Source: Amanita rubescens
Lineage: Eukaryota; Basidiomycota; Agaricomycetes; Agaricales; Amanitaceae
Assembly (NCBI GenBank): GCA_015039365.1
Contig: WION01000041.1
Coordinates: 186,001-250,000, forward strand
Reading direction: 5' to 3'
DNA: 64,000 nucleotides
Part shown: piece after piece, positions 12,195 to 22,635 of the stretch
How positions within the stretch are numbered: the first letter of the stretch is position 1
Layout of the letters: the number at the start of each line of letters is the position of its first letter
Program-made: the position numbers and the translations under genes
Notes under the pieces: model-generated
Seen by the model: only the letters and a program-made list of their open reading frames with translations
What the model was told of the DNA's origin: nothing
Database searches by the model: none

Positions 12195-12238
12195 TACAAA
12201 AAGGGCCGCACCTGATTCACACCCTAGAGCTGGTCTCC
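12195..12238 (+). promoter_or_regulatory. Core promoter: TATA-like box plus GAGCTGGTCTCC
   Basis: TACAAAAA at 12195 and GAGCTGGTCTCC at 12227-12238, again 32 bp start to start. The ATG is at 12253. Confidence 0.6.
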
Positions 12239-12252
12239 TTACTACCCCCATC

Positions 12253-13282
12253 ATGTTTTTTCATGCGCGCTCCTTTTATTCCTCCTTGGCACTTCTGTGA
12301 ACGCCGTACCTCCGAACGCGAATAAAGTGACAATCTCCGTCCCTGGTATGAATATAGGCAATACGTGGTGGTATCGGCTAGAACTTCCAAAGGATCATGT
12401 GGTCAGTAAAATATTTTCAATTTGATTCCGTGCATCTCACATACTGCAGGATCTGAATAAAGATGAACAGTATCGCCGGGATGTTGTCAAAATCGTAGCG
12501 GACGGATCTGTAATTTTTTTCCTTTTGAGTTCCGAGCCTGGGTCGTTGGGACTTGGCGACAAGCTTTATAATTCAAACTTGGGGCGTATTGCAGGTGTCT
12601 GGGGTGCGCTGCCGAATGTCGGTGTTCAATCGCAATTTTACAGCCTTTGAGGTGTCTGATTTGACTTCATAGAATAAAATTTCGATGGACGAACGCAACC
12701 GTGAGCTGAGCTGCCATATCATGCCCACTAAATCTGCTTGGAAGTCCGGAGAGGTCAGCTGCGAGATTAAAGAAGCGAAGATGCCCGAAATAACTAGTGG
12801 GAGTAATGACGTCACGTCCCCACCTCCCGATGAAACTTGGTACCATATTCAACTGCGACCAGTGCCTCACACATGTAACAGAGTGGCCGCAATGATGTTG
12901 TCGACTTCCATAACGGGGTCCCAGGATACGGCAATCTTAATCCCCATGGGGCAATAACCTTACTACCTGAACCTGCAAGCTTGGATGATGTTGTGGGCAT
13001 CTATCGTGTTCGGATGCCAACTGTCAGTGGTCTACTGCAATTTCCTTGACATATCTTACCGGACTGACTTTACAGGGTCGCGTCAAAATGGAGGACCGTC
13101 GCGATCTGTTATTCATCACATGCACAAAGCACAAGGAGGAACAGCCGGAGGAGACTCAGCCGTCACGGGTTCGTTCGGGGATGCAAAAAGTTGTTGGGCT
13201 ATTCAGGAAACCGAAAACGCAACAGGTGCTTCATTATCGGGTCGTTCGCGCGCAACATCTTGGGCCCCATGAGTCGGTGTGA
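12253..13282 (+). pseudogene. Family 1 copy B, probably broken secreted-protein gene
   Basis: Tandem paralogue of the gene at 10620. Exon 1 has one T fewer after the ATG (six against seven), which shifts the signal peptide out of frame. Exon 2 (12450-12617) is intact and gives VWGALPN, exon 3 starts at 12673 with ISMDERNREL. The third intron is reduced to about 20-30 nt (copy A has 51 nt), so splicing is doubtful and the frame is lost before exon 4 (about 12880-13022, IYRVRMPT). Exon 5 (13076-13282) is open. Either a young pseudogene or a gene with sequence errors; the shortened intron is harder to explain as an error. Confidence 0.6.
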
Positions 13283-14350
13283 CTATTAGCGTAACCATAG
13301 AAGTTTGCGTTCCAACTTCGTATTTATCGGGTCCCTCCTTGTGTTAAGGTAGCATTAAGCACCAAAGATCTAGCGTACTTTCATTATCTATATCCCCCTC
13401 CGAACACGTTTGCAATTGAGTATTTGAAGGATTCCATGATAGGTTGATTTTAAACATGAATTGACGATAGCCGATTGGTACCGCTACTACCTCATTTCTG
13501 GTCAACTTCCCATATTGATCACGTCCACTTGTCTTCGTCTCCAGTTACAGCGCTTCCTTTTTCAAGAGAGCATGGCGTCCGACTGCTATTCTGACGTAGT
13601 AATGACTATGACGGGTGACGAAAAGAGCTGAGAGTCCCGTGTGCTCGTATTCGTTGTCAGTCTTGATCAATGATTCTTAGAGGCTGGCGACATCCCCGGT
13701 AGATCGCGTGCTGATTCACAGATGTTGGCGGAAATAATATCCTCCGATTAACCGTGCTGATGTAGGTATGCCAAGTTATTCGCGGTCTGCCAAGAGTTGA
13801 ACGATTCACGTCGGCGGATCCTGAGGCCCGAGGCGAGGGTCAAGGACGGAACAGCGAGTACTATCATTTCGTCGGAGCCCAGCACGGTCGAGTCCGAGTC
13901 ACACTCCATCAACCCTATTGTCACACCGTTGCTCTTTTCTCGTTGAAATGCTACTTTTCACCCCGCCAGTAAAACTTACGTTGGCGGACCCGAAAAACGG
14001 ACTGAGGTTCAAAGGCCAAGGATGCCAGTGAAAAAAACGAGCGACGTGGAGTTTACGTGGCGTCCTTTCGCGCATGTAGGTGGTGATCTGATGATCACGA
14101 CCAAAGCGTTGGGCCAAGCTATCCAGGGCTGCTCAGTGCTATTATTCGAATGGTTTGATATTCATGATGGAGCAACTCGGAGTACGCAGTACTCACAGAC
14201 TAATTTGCCAACATTGACGAGGTTCAAGTTATATACGCGTTTCCCCTTTGAGATCTTTTGATAGTAGATTCAACGGTCGTAACGACTCGTAACGACCGTC
14301 TCATGATAATCATAATGCATCGCGACGAACCCCCAGTCCGTCTGCGTTGG
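13283..14350. other. Spacer between family 1 and family 2 clusters
   Basis: About 1 kb. The first 200 bp are the duplicated 3' flank of family 1. The rest contains only short unconvincing frames. CATCGCGACG near 14,313 recurs near 17,213 upstream of the third family 2 copy. Confidence 0.4.
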
Positions 14351-14394
14351 TATAAAATTTCCGTCTCTTCTTTCCCATCCCCGAGCTGGTCTCC
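14351..14394 (+). promoter_or_regulatory. Core promoter: TATAAAA plus GAGCTGGTCTCC
   Basis: TATAAAA at 14351 and GAGCTGGTCTCC at 14383-14394, 32 bp start to start. It is followed by a leader with a 5'UTR intron at 14450-14510 (GTGAGT donor, GCTAACTAAC branch site, AAG end), four bases before the ATG. Confidence 0.7.
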
Positions 14395-14514
14395 GCCCCA
14401 TCCTCCACAGCCAAGCAAATCGATATCCTCATTCTCCACACATTACTTTGTGAGTCGTCCGTTTCATCTTTGTCTTGATGCTAACTAACACTGGTTATTG
14501 TTCGTGAAAGTTCT

Positions 14515-15565
14515 ATGCTATTCGCCTTTGTACTGCTTTGTTGTGCACTCTCCGTCACTTCCGCCCCGGTATCCGATCCTGGGGCTGAGTCCAGGTACGT
14601 TCCTAGCAATGCCCTCATCATGGTTACAGTCGGTACCAATCAGGACCATAGTTCAAGGCAGATAGTGATCGCACATGGCAGCAAACCTGTATCCCGGCCT
14701 CCTCCAGCTGGTCTTCCGCCCATAGAAGGTCAAGTATTCAGGTAAGGCTTCTTATAGCGATTGCAGATGTTAGCAATGCGAACGGCAGACCCAAATCTCT
14801 CTATTCTCCTACATCGAATAAGATAATAATTGCAAATGGTACCAAACCCGTAGCTCGGCCTCTTCCAGCTAGTCTTCCACCCAAAGGTGAAGTATATGAC
14901 TCCACATTTCGATAAGGCTTCTCAACGCGATTGCAGATGGTAGCAACGTGAACGACAGATCCGAATCCCAGCCTGCTCTTACCACTCTAACTGGTCTTGA
15001 GCTCATAGAAGGTCGGGTCTACAAGCTCAATCGCCGGCTGAGCATGGTCAGCCATAATTGCAATTCGACAAATGTCAGAAATTTGACTGCATATGACAGG
15101 GTATAACGCAGGATGGCCTCGAATCTGGCCGCGTTTTCTACATCGGACCCGTCCTGGATCCCTCACTGAAACTGAAAGACAACGACTTTTTTGTCTTCGT
15201 TTCACCCTTCTCAAAAGAACTCGGCGTGGATAATAAAATTTATGAAGAGTATTTCAAACTGCCCGCAGGAATGTTTCAGTGAATTTTATCGTGAGATTAC
15301 CTTCTGCAAAAATCGTTAATTTATTTAAAAACAAGCTTTTAGCACCGTTCAACTTACCGATTGACACTGGATATGCCTTTGTGACGAAGGCATCGCTTCT
15401 GAAAAAAGGACCTCCTTGGATGGATTCATTCAAATGGAAGGCTGGGCTGTTGAAAGAGATCCAAGCGAACATGCGTAAGATCAACCTAAGTTATGACATC
15501 CGTGAACTGACACACCACAGGGAAAAATTATGAAAGACGTCCAAGAGGCGATTTCATATCATTAG
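14515..15565 (+). CDS. Predicted secreted protein, family 2 copy 1
   Basis: Unrecognised. Residues 1-16 (MLFAFVLLCCALSVTS) form a signal peptide with cleavage likely at TSA-PV. The next part contains three related stretches of about 25 aa with the pattern I-x-A-x-G-[ST]-[KN] ... LPP-x-[EK]-G-[QER]-V-[YF], at about 14655-14741, 14822-14913 and 14930-15019, separated by intron-like sequence. A C-terminal region (about 15120-15480) reads FYIGPVLDPS, then NLFKNKLLAPFNLPIDTGYA and a MDSFKWKAG block. The last intron (about 15476-15521) has CTGAC and CACAG at its end. I could not derive one continuous model: the frame changes near 15,110 and 15,280, by introns or indels. Copy 2 shares the same exon order, so the structure is real even if this copy may be damaged. 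Confidence 0.5.
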
Positions 15566-15957
15566 AGTTCCTTTCACAACCAAAGGTTCACGACAATAAA
15601 GGGAATGGGAGTGCGAATAGTCGTCACGGTGGCAGGCCATCCTAACTAGATTAGTAGTATCTCACTCTCCCTAGCTCTCCCTTTCCTCCTGAGATGTAAC
15701 ACGTATTACATGTCTTTGAGGTCTTTTACATAACAACAGATTCAACGATTAATATCGCGACGAATGAACTTGGTAACGATGTCTCTTGACTCTCGCCTTC
15801 TCCTGCCTCCTGAGAGCCCTCGAGCAACCCCGACTCGGAGCTCGCAGGTCTCATGAGTCATTTTCATTCTCGTCGCCTTTGGAAATTTTCGATAATGGTG
15901 GATTTTTCGAGATGGCGGACCCAACGGTGATGACCGCGATACATCATCGCATCGGAC
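15566..15957. other. Spacer between family 2 copies 1 and 2
   Basis: Non-coding 3' flank and upstream sequence. AAAGGGAATGGGAGTG at 15,598 resembles AAAGGGAAGGGAGTG at 17,020 downstream of copy 2. No independent gene seen. Confidence 0.4.
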
Positions 15958-16001
15958 TATAAAATTCCCGTCCCTTCTATCCCACCCCCGAGCTGGTCTC
16001 C
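15958..16001 (+). promoter_or_regulatory. Core promoter: TATAAAA plus GAGCTGGTCTCC
   Basis: TATAAAA at 15958 and GAGCTGGTCTCC at 15990-16001, 32 bp start to start, followed by CCACAGCCAAGCAA as in copy 1. 5'UTR intron at 16039-16099. Confidence 0.7.
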
Positions 16002-16103
16002 GTCTCATCCTCCACAGCCAAGCAACACAGTTGAATTTGTGAGTTGTCCGTTTCATCTCTGTCTTGATGCTAACTAACACTGGTTATTGTTCGTGAAAGT
16101 TCT

Positions 16104-16987
16104 ATGTTATTCGCCCTTTGTACTGCTTTATTTTGCACTCTCCGCCATTTCCGCCGCGGTTTCCGATCCTGGGACTGAGTCCGGGTACGTTCGTAGTGAT
16201 AGTCCGCGGTTACAGGCGGTACCAATCAGAACCATAGGGAAAAAAAATATCCTTGGCCTTCAAAGGATCGGATAGTGATTGCGAATGGTACTAGTGGAAA
16301 TCCCATATTTCAGTCTGCTTCTAGCCTTCCGCCCAAAGGTCAGGTCTACGATCCTTAGTATTCTTACAAGGCCCCTCACAGCGATTGCAGATGGTAGCAA
16401 CATGAACGACAAACCCGCGTCCCTGCCTGCTCGTATAGAAGGTCGGGTCTACAACTTCAATCTACGAGGATCTCTTGTCAGCCCTTATTATAATTCAACA
16501 AATTTCAAAATTGATAGCCTGGTGTACGACAGGTTGGCGGCTCGGACAAGAATCCCCGCGTTTTCTACATCGGTCCCGTCCATGATCCCTCAGTGACACT
16601 AGAAAACGACTTTCTTGTCTTTTTTTCACCCTTAAGAAGAGAACACGGCGTGGATCCAAAATATCTCAAAACGCGGGAGGAATGCTTTGATAAAGTCGAT
16701 CGTGAGATAACATTTTGCAAATAGTTAAGTAATTTATTCAAAAACAAGCTTTTCGTTCCCAAGTTCAAGTTACCGGTTGACACTGGATATGCCTATGTGA
16801 CGAAGGCATCGCGTCTGAGAAAAGGACCTTGGTGGATGGATTCATTCAAATGGAAGGCTGGGATGTTGAAAGAGATCCAAGCGAACATGCGTAAGGTCAA
16901 CCTAGGTTCTGACATCCGTGAACTGACACACCACAGAGAAAAACTATGGCGAAAGACGTGCTAAGGGCGAGTTCAGCAGCATCATAG
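16104..16987 (+). CDS. Predicted secreted protein, family 2 copy 2, frame-broken
   Basis: Paralogue of the 14515 gene. The ATG sits just after the 5'UTR intron. An extra C at 16113-16115 throws the signal peptide out of frame; without it the frame reads a hydrophobic leader then AAVSDPGTESGY, matching APVSDPGAESRY in copy 1. Two inner repeats are present (near 16,275 and 16,385), one fewer than in copy 1. The C-terminal part encodes FYIGPVHDPS, then NLFKNKLFVPKFKLPVDTGYA and MDSFKWKAGMLKE. A TAG lies in one frame near 16,724, between the FYIGP and NLFKN blocks, where an intron or indel must lie. Function unknown; the signal peptide suggests secretion. Confidence 0.45.
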
Positions 16988-17787
16988 AGTCCCTTTCAGG
17001 ATCAGGGGTTCGCGACAATAAAGGGAAGGGAGTGAATAATCGTCGCGGTGGCAGGCCATCTAGACTAGCTCCCTTTTCTCCTGAACCGTGTTACTGGTTA
17101 CGCGCCAAAAAATATTCGTTGTCCGCTACTGCAACACGGAAGGCACGGCGTCTCACGACATTCCAGATGGCGTTCAGTTTGATAGCAAGCACCATCTCAC
17201 ATGATCATGATGCATCGCGACGTACGAAAGGGCTCCTCGGTCTGCATTAGCATAAATGTCCCGTCCCCACTCCGCAGTCACTGTAAGCACGTCGTTGGCT
17301 CTAGTTGCGCAACCGTACTAATACCCGTGGTAATTTCGGCGCAACTCCGTTCGCCTCCGACTGCTCCTGCGTTGCCCTCGCGGTCGCTTCGACTACTATT
17401 CTTCGAATGATGAAATTCGAAATGGGCCCGGCGACTTGATGAATAGAGTGCCAGAAACCGATCAGTTTGAGCCTTCGCAGCTTCGGTTGTCAACATCTAG
17501 GACGGTGCATTTCCTGGTGAATTCGAAGCTGTGCAGCTGGTGCGATTGGAGTTGCCAGAGCCATAACGATTGATCGAATCAGTGACTCGGCCTACGAGGC
17601 CACATCCCATGATTATGATCACCACGAAACGGCTCGGGAGGGCATCTCGCCCTGCGTTCCCTCTGCTTCCTCCCGAGCCTCCGAGTCATTCTTCGCAGCT
17701 GAACACATTTTCATTTTGCGGGCCGCCTTACGTTTTAATATGCTAACAAGCACATTGGGTTGTTGCCCTTGAGGGTTGTTCAATTCG
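16988..17787. other. Spacer with degenerate upstream region of copy 3
   Basis: GATCATGATG (17203-17212) followed by CATCGCGACG matches the element upstream of copy 1. A weak CATAAAT occurs near 17,250, but GAGCTGGTCTCC is absent. Short frames at 17,278-17,496 are not convincing genes. Confidence 0.4.
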
Positions 17788-18434
17788 ATGGTTGTCTTGC
17801 TTTATTTTGCGCTCTCTAGCCGCTAGCGCTTTCACAGCCGCAGCCGGTTCCGGCTCCTAGGCTTCATTGTACATGCCGTACAACCTCCTACAACCGCCGC
17901 GATTGCACGTGGTACTAACTTGAACCACAGATCTCAACTAGGCACTGCTTCGCAATCTTCCGAAAACGATATCATCAATCATCGAACCTCTATAGTCAGT
18001 CATGATTACAATTTGACAGATTTCCAGAAATCTGACTGGACGTTACAGGGTATACCGAAATGGTCGAACCTGGAGTGTACGTTTCGGTCCGTCAACAAAA
18101 TGTGTCTTCGTTTCGCCTCTGTGGAGGGTAAGTGAGAGAAAAGGTGGACGATGGGCAGCGATAGGTTCCTTTGAAAATGCTAGACCTTCTGCCTTTCCGC
18201 GAAAAAAATGATTCAACAATGAGTCTCTAGCTGTGAAACTCGTTCCAGAAGATCATGTTGACGATGTATATGCCCAAGTGGCAAACGTGAAAGCCCTGAA
18301 ACGGCTGAAGGGTGACTTGTTAGAGATAAAAATGAATGATAAGGTGTTTGGGAGAGATACAAACGGCCACGAGTAAGATCAACCTGGGTTTAGATGAAGT
18401 TTGTGAACTGACTTGTCGCAGAGAAAAACTTTGA
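17788..18434 (+). pseudogene. Family 2 copy 3, decayed
   Basis: Signal-peptide-like start (MVVLLYFALS) runs into a stop after 11 codons; removing one base gives SAASAFTAAAGSGS before another stop. One inner repeat (IARGTNLNHRSQ, near 17,892) is followed by an open stretch to 18,135 containing SIVSHDYN, which aligns with MVSHNCN and LVSPYYN in the other copies. The terminal intron (18373-18421, GTAAGATCAACC) is still recognisable. The promoter 12-mer is missing, so the copy is probably silent. Confidence 0.6.
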
Positions 18435-18619
18435 TGATAGATGTCGTAAGGGAAAAGAAAGCAAGTTGATAGAAATACAAAAATCTATAGCAGCAGAGGG
18501 AAGGGGTCAGGAAGCGGAAGCGGAGGAAAGCATGAGCGCGTAGTATCATCTCCACTGGCATGTATGATTGTTAGTACGGGGCTCAGTACGCCCGTTAGTA
18601 CATTGGGCAACTCTTCGAT

Positions 18620-19541
18620 ATGATCAACGAAGACACCACTTCAGAGCCCCAAACTCAACACGACCAACCTGCTCAAGTGATTCAGCTGCTACGTTATGAT
18701 GACCCAACAACCTGGGATCTTCCATGGTGTGAAAATCTCCCAAGTCTGGATTCATGACTTGTGACCAACGCATTGCAGGAAGTCAAATGTGACGCCATGG
18801 AATCGGACAACGTCTCATCCTACGCTGCGCGAAGCGGTGGAAGGGTCTGGAATCGCTTTTCCGAAGGGCAGAGATAAGAGAGCGTTGGTTCCAGGGTGTG
18901 GCCAAGTGAGTCACTCATACGCTATAACATCGAGCATCGTTTGATCCTTTACAGGGTCGTGATGTAATATACCTTGCCTCCACTCTTGGGATACACACAA
19001 CTGGCTTGGATATATCCCCAACGGCCATTGAGCGAGCTACCAGGTAGGTCAGCAGCTACTATAAACATGTCGCCTTTCGTCGCTGAGTTTCGCATTCAGC
19101 CTCGTTGCCTCAGGACCTTGACGCTCCGAAGGAACTGATCTCGTACAACACAGAGAATTTCTTTGATTTAAAGCCTCAAACGGACGTGGATAGTAGATAT
19201 GATCTGATCTACGATTATACGTGCGTAAGCTATACACTTTTGTGTACGCTCAATGGATTAAATGTTGTAAAATAGTTTCTTCGTTGCGATCCACCCTTCG
19301 CAGCGCTCTGAATGGGGAACGCAAATGGCTGCTCTAGTTAAGCAGGGTGGATATCTTCATCACCCTCGTCTTCCCGATCGAACCCAAGAAGGACCACGGA
19401 CCTCCTTGGTACGTTCGTCCGGATCACTACGATGAGTTGCTAGCAGGGAATTTTGAGAAAGTATTAGACAAGGTGCCCGAGAAGTTGCCGGAAGGATGGC
19501 CCGAGGGAAGACAGCATTTGTTGGTCTGGAAGAGATTATGA
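18620..19541 (+). CDS. TPMT-type SAM-dependent methyltransferase, frame-broken
   Basis: Thiopurine/thiol S-methyltransferase family, which moves a methyl group from S-adenosylmethionine to sulfur or halide acceptors. Exons 18620-18726, 18779-18905, 18955-19043, 19100-19220 and 19276-19541. Spliced blocks are TWDLPWKSNVTPWNR, the SAM-binding ALVPGCGQGRDVIYLAS (split by intron 2), GLDISPTAIERA, RYDLIYDYTFFVAI, then TLVFPIEPKKDHGPPW and the C-terminal VLDKVPEKLPEG and LLVWKRL. This order is characteristic of fungal TPMT-like proteins. The frame is off by one at the start of exon 4 (19100-19101, CC) and at 19355-19357, where one base less restores GGYLITLVFP. Substrate cannot be told. It lies directly after the secreted-protein cluster on the same strand. 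Confidence 0.8.
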
Positions 19542-19921
19542 AGGGTGCTTCCTTCAAGTACTACTACTAAATCTATCCCCTTTTCGTACATGGTATGACA
19601 ACAGGGTCTTGTACCAAGTGAGTTCAAAAAATAAACAATTGCGATACACACAAGTTGCTGCCAATTGCAACGCACGTGCGGCACCAAATTAAGTTTGATG
19701 GTTAGGCGCCCAGTAACAAGGGAAATCATCCAAAAAGATATTGAAAAAGGTATCGGCATTCCTCGTATTTCAATAGATCTGTGCCTCTTGAAGATGGTCC
19801 AGAGCGAGTTTTGGCGGCGACACAACAAGGGTGTGACACGCAATCACGTGTTTGTGTGACCAAGATCCGACGACAGGACTTAAGTTTCAAGGCTGTAAAA
19901 ACCTGGGCGTCTCCTAGCTCT

Positions 19922-19928
19922 TATATAA
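19922..19928 (+). promoter_or_regulatory. Likely TATA box of the carrier gene
   Basis: TATATAA, 69 bp before the ATG at 19997, with CT-rich sequence (CACCGCTCTCCTCCT) between, as is common at fungal start sites. Confidence 0.4.
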
Positions 19929-19996
19929 TGCGCTAGAGCTCAAGGCTTTCATAATCGTTCATTGTCACCGCTCTCCTCCTTTAACCTCGCCATACA

Positions 19997-21165
19997 ATGA
20001 AGACGGAGCCAGGGGCTACGGTTGGAGAACTCAACCTCACTACGGGCGGCCAAAGACCTCGCTTTTGGTAGTGTAAGCGGATCTGCTTTTGGGGTTAGAG
20101 TTTGCACTCAGTTCGGATCAGATTGCGGGAATGGTATCAAAAGTTTTCGAGCACCCGTTCGATCTCACAAAAGTACGGTTGCAAGCCCAAGTGCTCGACT
20201 CCCAGCCAAGATTTAGTGGGCCAATAGACTGTCTTTACAAGACTTGGAAGTATGAAGGCGTTCCTGGGTTGTTCCGCGTGAGTACAGCAATTCTATTAAA
20301 TCCTGTGCTTTTCCATTAATCAGGTTAGCGTAGGGTCTCCCCGCTCCAGTATTCGGGGCAATGGGAGAGAACGCCTCTCTGTTCCTATTCTATAGCGAAA
20401 TACAAGATCTCATACGGAGAGCGAATCATCAAAGTCTAGACTCCAGTTTGTCAATACCAGAGCTTGCTCTAGCAGGTGCAGGCGCAGGCGCTATTACTAG
20501 TTTTATTCTGTAAGTGCATTTTTTATAGGCAATGATTGTCGGGGCTCAATGTTGCGCAGAACACCGGTGGAACTTGTTAAATGTAAAATGCAAGTCCAAA
20601 TGATCGCACCAGTTGCTGCAACAGGTACCGCAACAGCTGAACGCCAGCTGTTGGGTCCTCTATCCGTCCTTGCTTCTGTCGTCCGTAACGGTGGCATTCG
20701 CGGACTGTGGTTAGGCCACACAGGGACGCTTATCCGCGAGTCAGGTGGAGGTGCGGCGTGGTTCGCAACTAAAGAGTTCGTCGCCTCTCTTCTCTTGCGT
20801 CACCGCCTATCGAAGCAAGAAGGTCAGACCGTCTCGCTTAAATCCGCCAAGAGCACAGAACTCCAGTCCTGGGAGAGTGCTCTGTCAGGTGCATGTGCAG
20901 GCGCGATGTTCAACTTCGTCATGTTCCCTGCAGGATTCGGTAAAGAGTGCGATTCAAACGGAGGAAGAGCTTCCGCCCGGCTAAGGTGGATCCGAATGGG
21001 AAGCCCCCTCCCAAGCCGACGTTTTCGGGGACATTTAAAGCCATGTATAGAGCTCAGGGTATAAAGGGACTTTACGCAGGATGTGGAATCACAGTTGCTC
21101 GCTCGATACCAAGCAGTGCCATTATTTTCTTGATTTACGATGGGCTCTCTAGACATTTTGGGTGA
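19997..21165 (+). CDS. Mitochondrial carrier (Ort1/Arg-13-like), three frame breaks
   Basis: Inner-membrane solute carrier with three mitochondrial-carrier repeats. Exons 19997-20072, 20122-20277, 20334-20509 and 20560-21165. The three Px[DE]xx[KR] signatures are PFDLTKVRLQ, TPVELVKCKMQ, and a third that reads PADSVKSAIQT once one extra G at 20933-20934 is removed. Further extra bases at 20044-20046 (N-terminus, then TAAKDLAFGS) and 20973-20974 (then LRPAKVDPNGK) also break the frame. The second signature with Glu for Asp, and the sequence as a whole, point to the ornithine/basic amino acid carriers that link mitochondrial and cytosolic arginine metabolism; this substrate is inferred. The middle segment (AERQLLGPLSVLASVVRNGG) is intact. 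Three breaks in one conserved gene suggest poor local sequence or a pseudogene. Confidence 0.82.
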
Positions 21166-21169
21166 ATAG

Positions 21170-22630
21170 AATTCCATATGAACGTTGCACAGCCACCATT
21201 TCCATGAATCGATCATGACCATTCCAGGTCTCAAACTCGCTGCTATATGCATAAGATATGCATACGATATGTATTTTTTTTATGTATGCGCTACTCGGGT
21301 CGCGCAGAGTCAAAGTCAACTAGTAGAATTCGGGACCCAAATGTCACAGACCTTCACGCACTAATTGCATAAGGTTTGGAAGATTTCGTCCCATTTTCTC
21401 GCTAATCGACTTGTTCCGTCAGCGTGACATCAACACGCTTGACCCTCGAACGCTTCTGGAACTAATGACTGACTCCTCACGTAGGTTGAACATAGCAGCT
21501 CATTGAGAAACATGTTTTGTGACTCTCAATCCTGTGCTGGGCAATCTAATGGGACGAATAGAACGATAAAAAATGACAATCCCCATCATCTTTTCGTCGT
21601 TAGCCTAGGCTCCCCCCGTTTGGGTACCGTGCCTAATCGAGCACGGAAACGTGGGCTAGTCTTGTGTCGAGACTAGGCGTTAGCCTGAGTGGACGGCGAT
21701 ATGCACCCCAAAATGAACTCATCTCTGCGGAACCGGAATGCGAACTCGAATGGTCATATGAATAGGCTGATTGCGTTACTTAATCTCCGTCTTGCTCGCG
21801 GCTGTCCAAGTTGAAATCCCTATTCTCTAAATCGTGTCGTTTGGACACTCAATCGTACGATTCGCCTTGCTTCTGCTACTCCATGAGACGGCCGTGCTGA
21901 CATACATGAAGTCATTCTGTTAGCACAGATATCGAAACGTTCGGGAAAACTACATTTGATGACTGATCGCTGTCTCTTAACGGCTATGTTTATGGAGCTC
22001 GTGTAAGAAGTTCATACCCTGCATCATTGTGAAATTGGACGTCTAGGAAGCTGGGGAAGTCTTTCAGACTGCGGAAGCATACAAAGAGGAAGGTCGAGAC
22101 TCTGATTACCCCACTGCATTATCTGCGTCGATCAGAAATCGCATATGGCCGATTTAATGTGAGTGATCGCAAGCAATATAGCTGTCTTCCGCAAATGCAA
22201 GACTTTACTCACTAATCCTCTGATCGCTCTTCAACAGCCGTATTTCCACATAGGTGATAACGTCACATAGGAACCATGTTGCAGTGAAGAAGGTACGTAG
22301 ACTGTGACTGGCATTGCCGTCAGAGTCCAGACCATCATCATGTGATGGAGGATCGTTTTACACGAGGCATTGACTTTACATTTCACGATAAACGAACTGT
22401 ATGCATGCTAAGATATAGGGGTACAGATGCTGCTGCCGATTGACTACTAATCATTTATGGATAGTAAGTACAAGGCAACGCAAAGAAGCATTCGGTACCG
22501 TAAGTATGTAATGACATTCGTATGAAAAATAATACATATTGATCGGCGTGAAGATAACATGGCAAGGCGTTAGCGTTCCTACCAGGTTATTGTTTCAATC
22601 ATTCTGCTCTAGCGTAGGGAAACCTCTTCA
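21170..22630. other. Long intergenic region
   Basis: About 1.46 kb between convergent genes. Only short frames, no recognisable domain, RNA gene or inverted repeat. CATATG- and TGCATA-like palindromes near 21,170 and 21,250 are short and unremarkable. Confidence 0.4.
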
Positions 22631-22635
22631 TGGCC

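Larger units (their letters stand above)
10300..13490 (+). repeat. Tandem duplication of a ~1.65-kb gene unit
   Basis: The interval from about 10,320 to 11,930 is repeated at about 11,990 to 13,490. Shared landmarks include CAGACCTGG plus GCGGGCTTGTCGGGC upstream, the gene with its introns, TCTAGCGTACTTTCATTA downstream, and CCGATTGGTACCGCTACTAC at 11,900 and 13,472. The duplication therefore includes promoter, gene and 3' flank. Confidence 0.85.
14300..18440 (+). repeat. Three tandem copies of family 2 gene unit
   Basis: Units begin near 14,300, 15,930 and 17,190. Copies 1 and 2 share promoter, 5'UTR intron, signal peptide, inner repeats and the C-terminal block. Copy 3 keeps the signal-peptide region, one inner repeat and the last intron. 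The final intron is almost identical in copies 1 and 2 (15476 and 16890 regions). Confidence 0.8.

Noticed and set aside
14742..14766. 25-nt intron GTAAGG...TTGCAG between family 2 inner repeats
   Set aside because: Too short to splice; the same GCGATTGCAG occurs at each repeat border, and a longer intron ending near 14,819 is more plausible.
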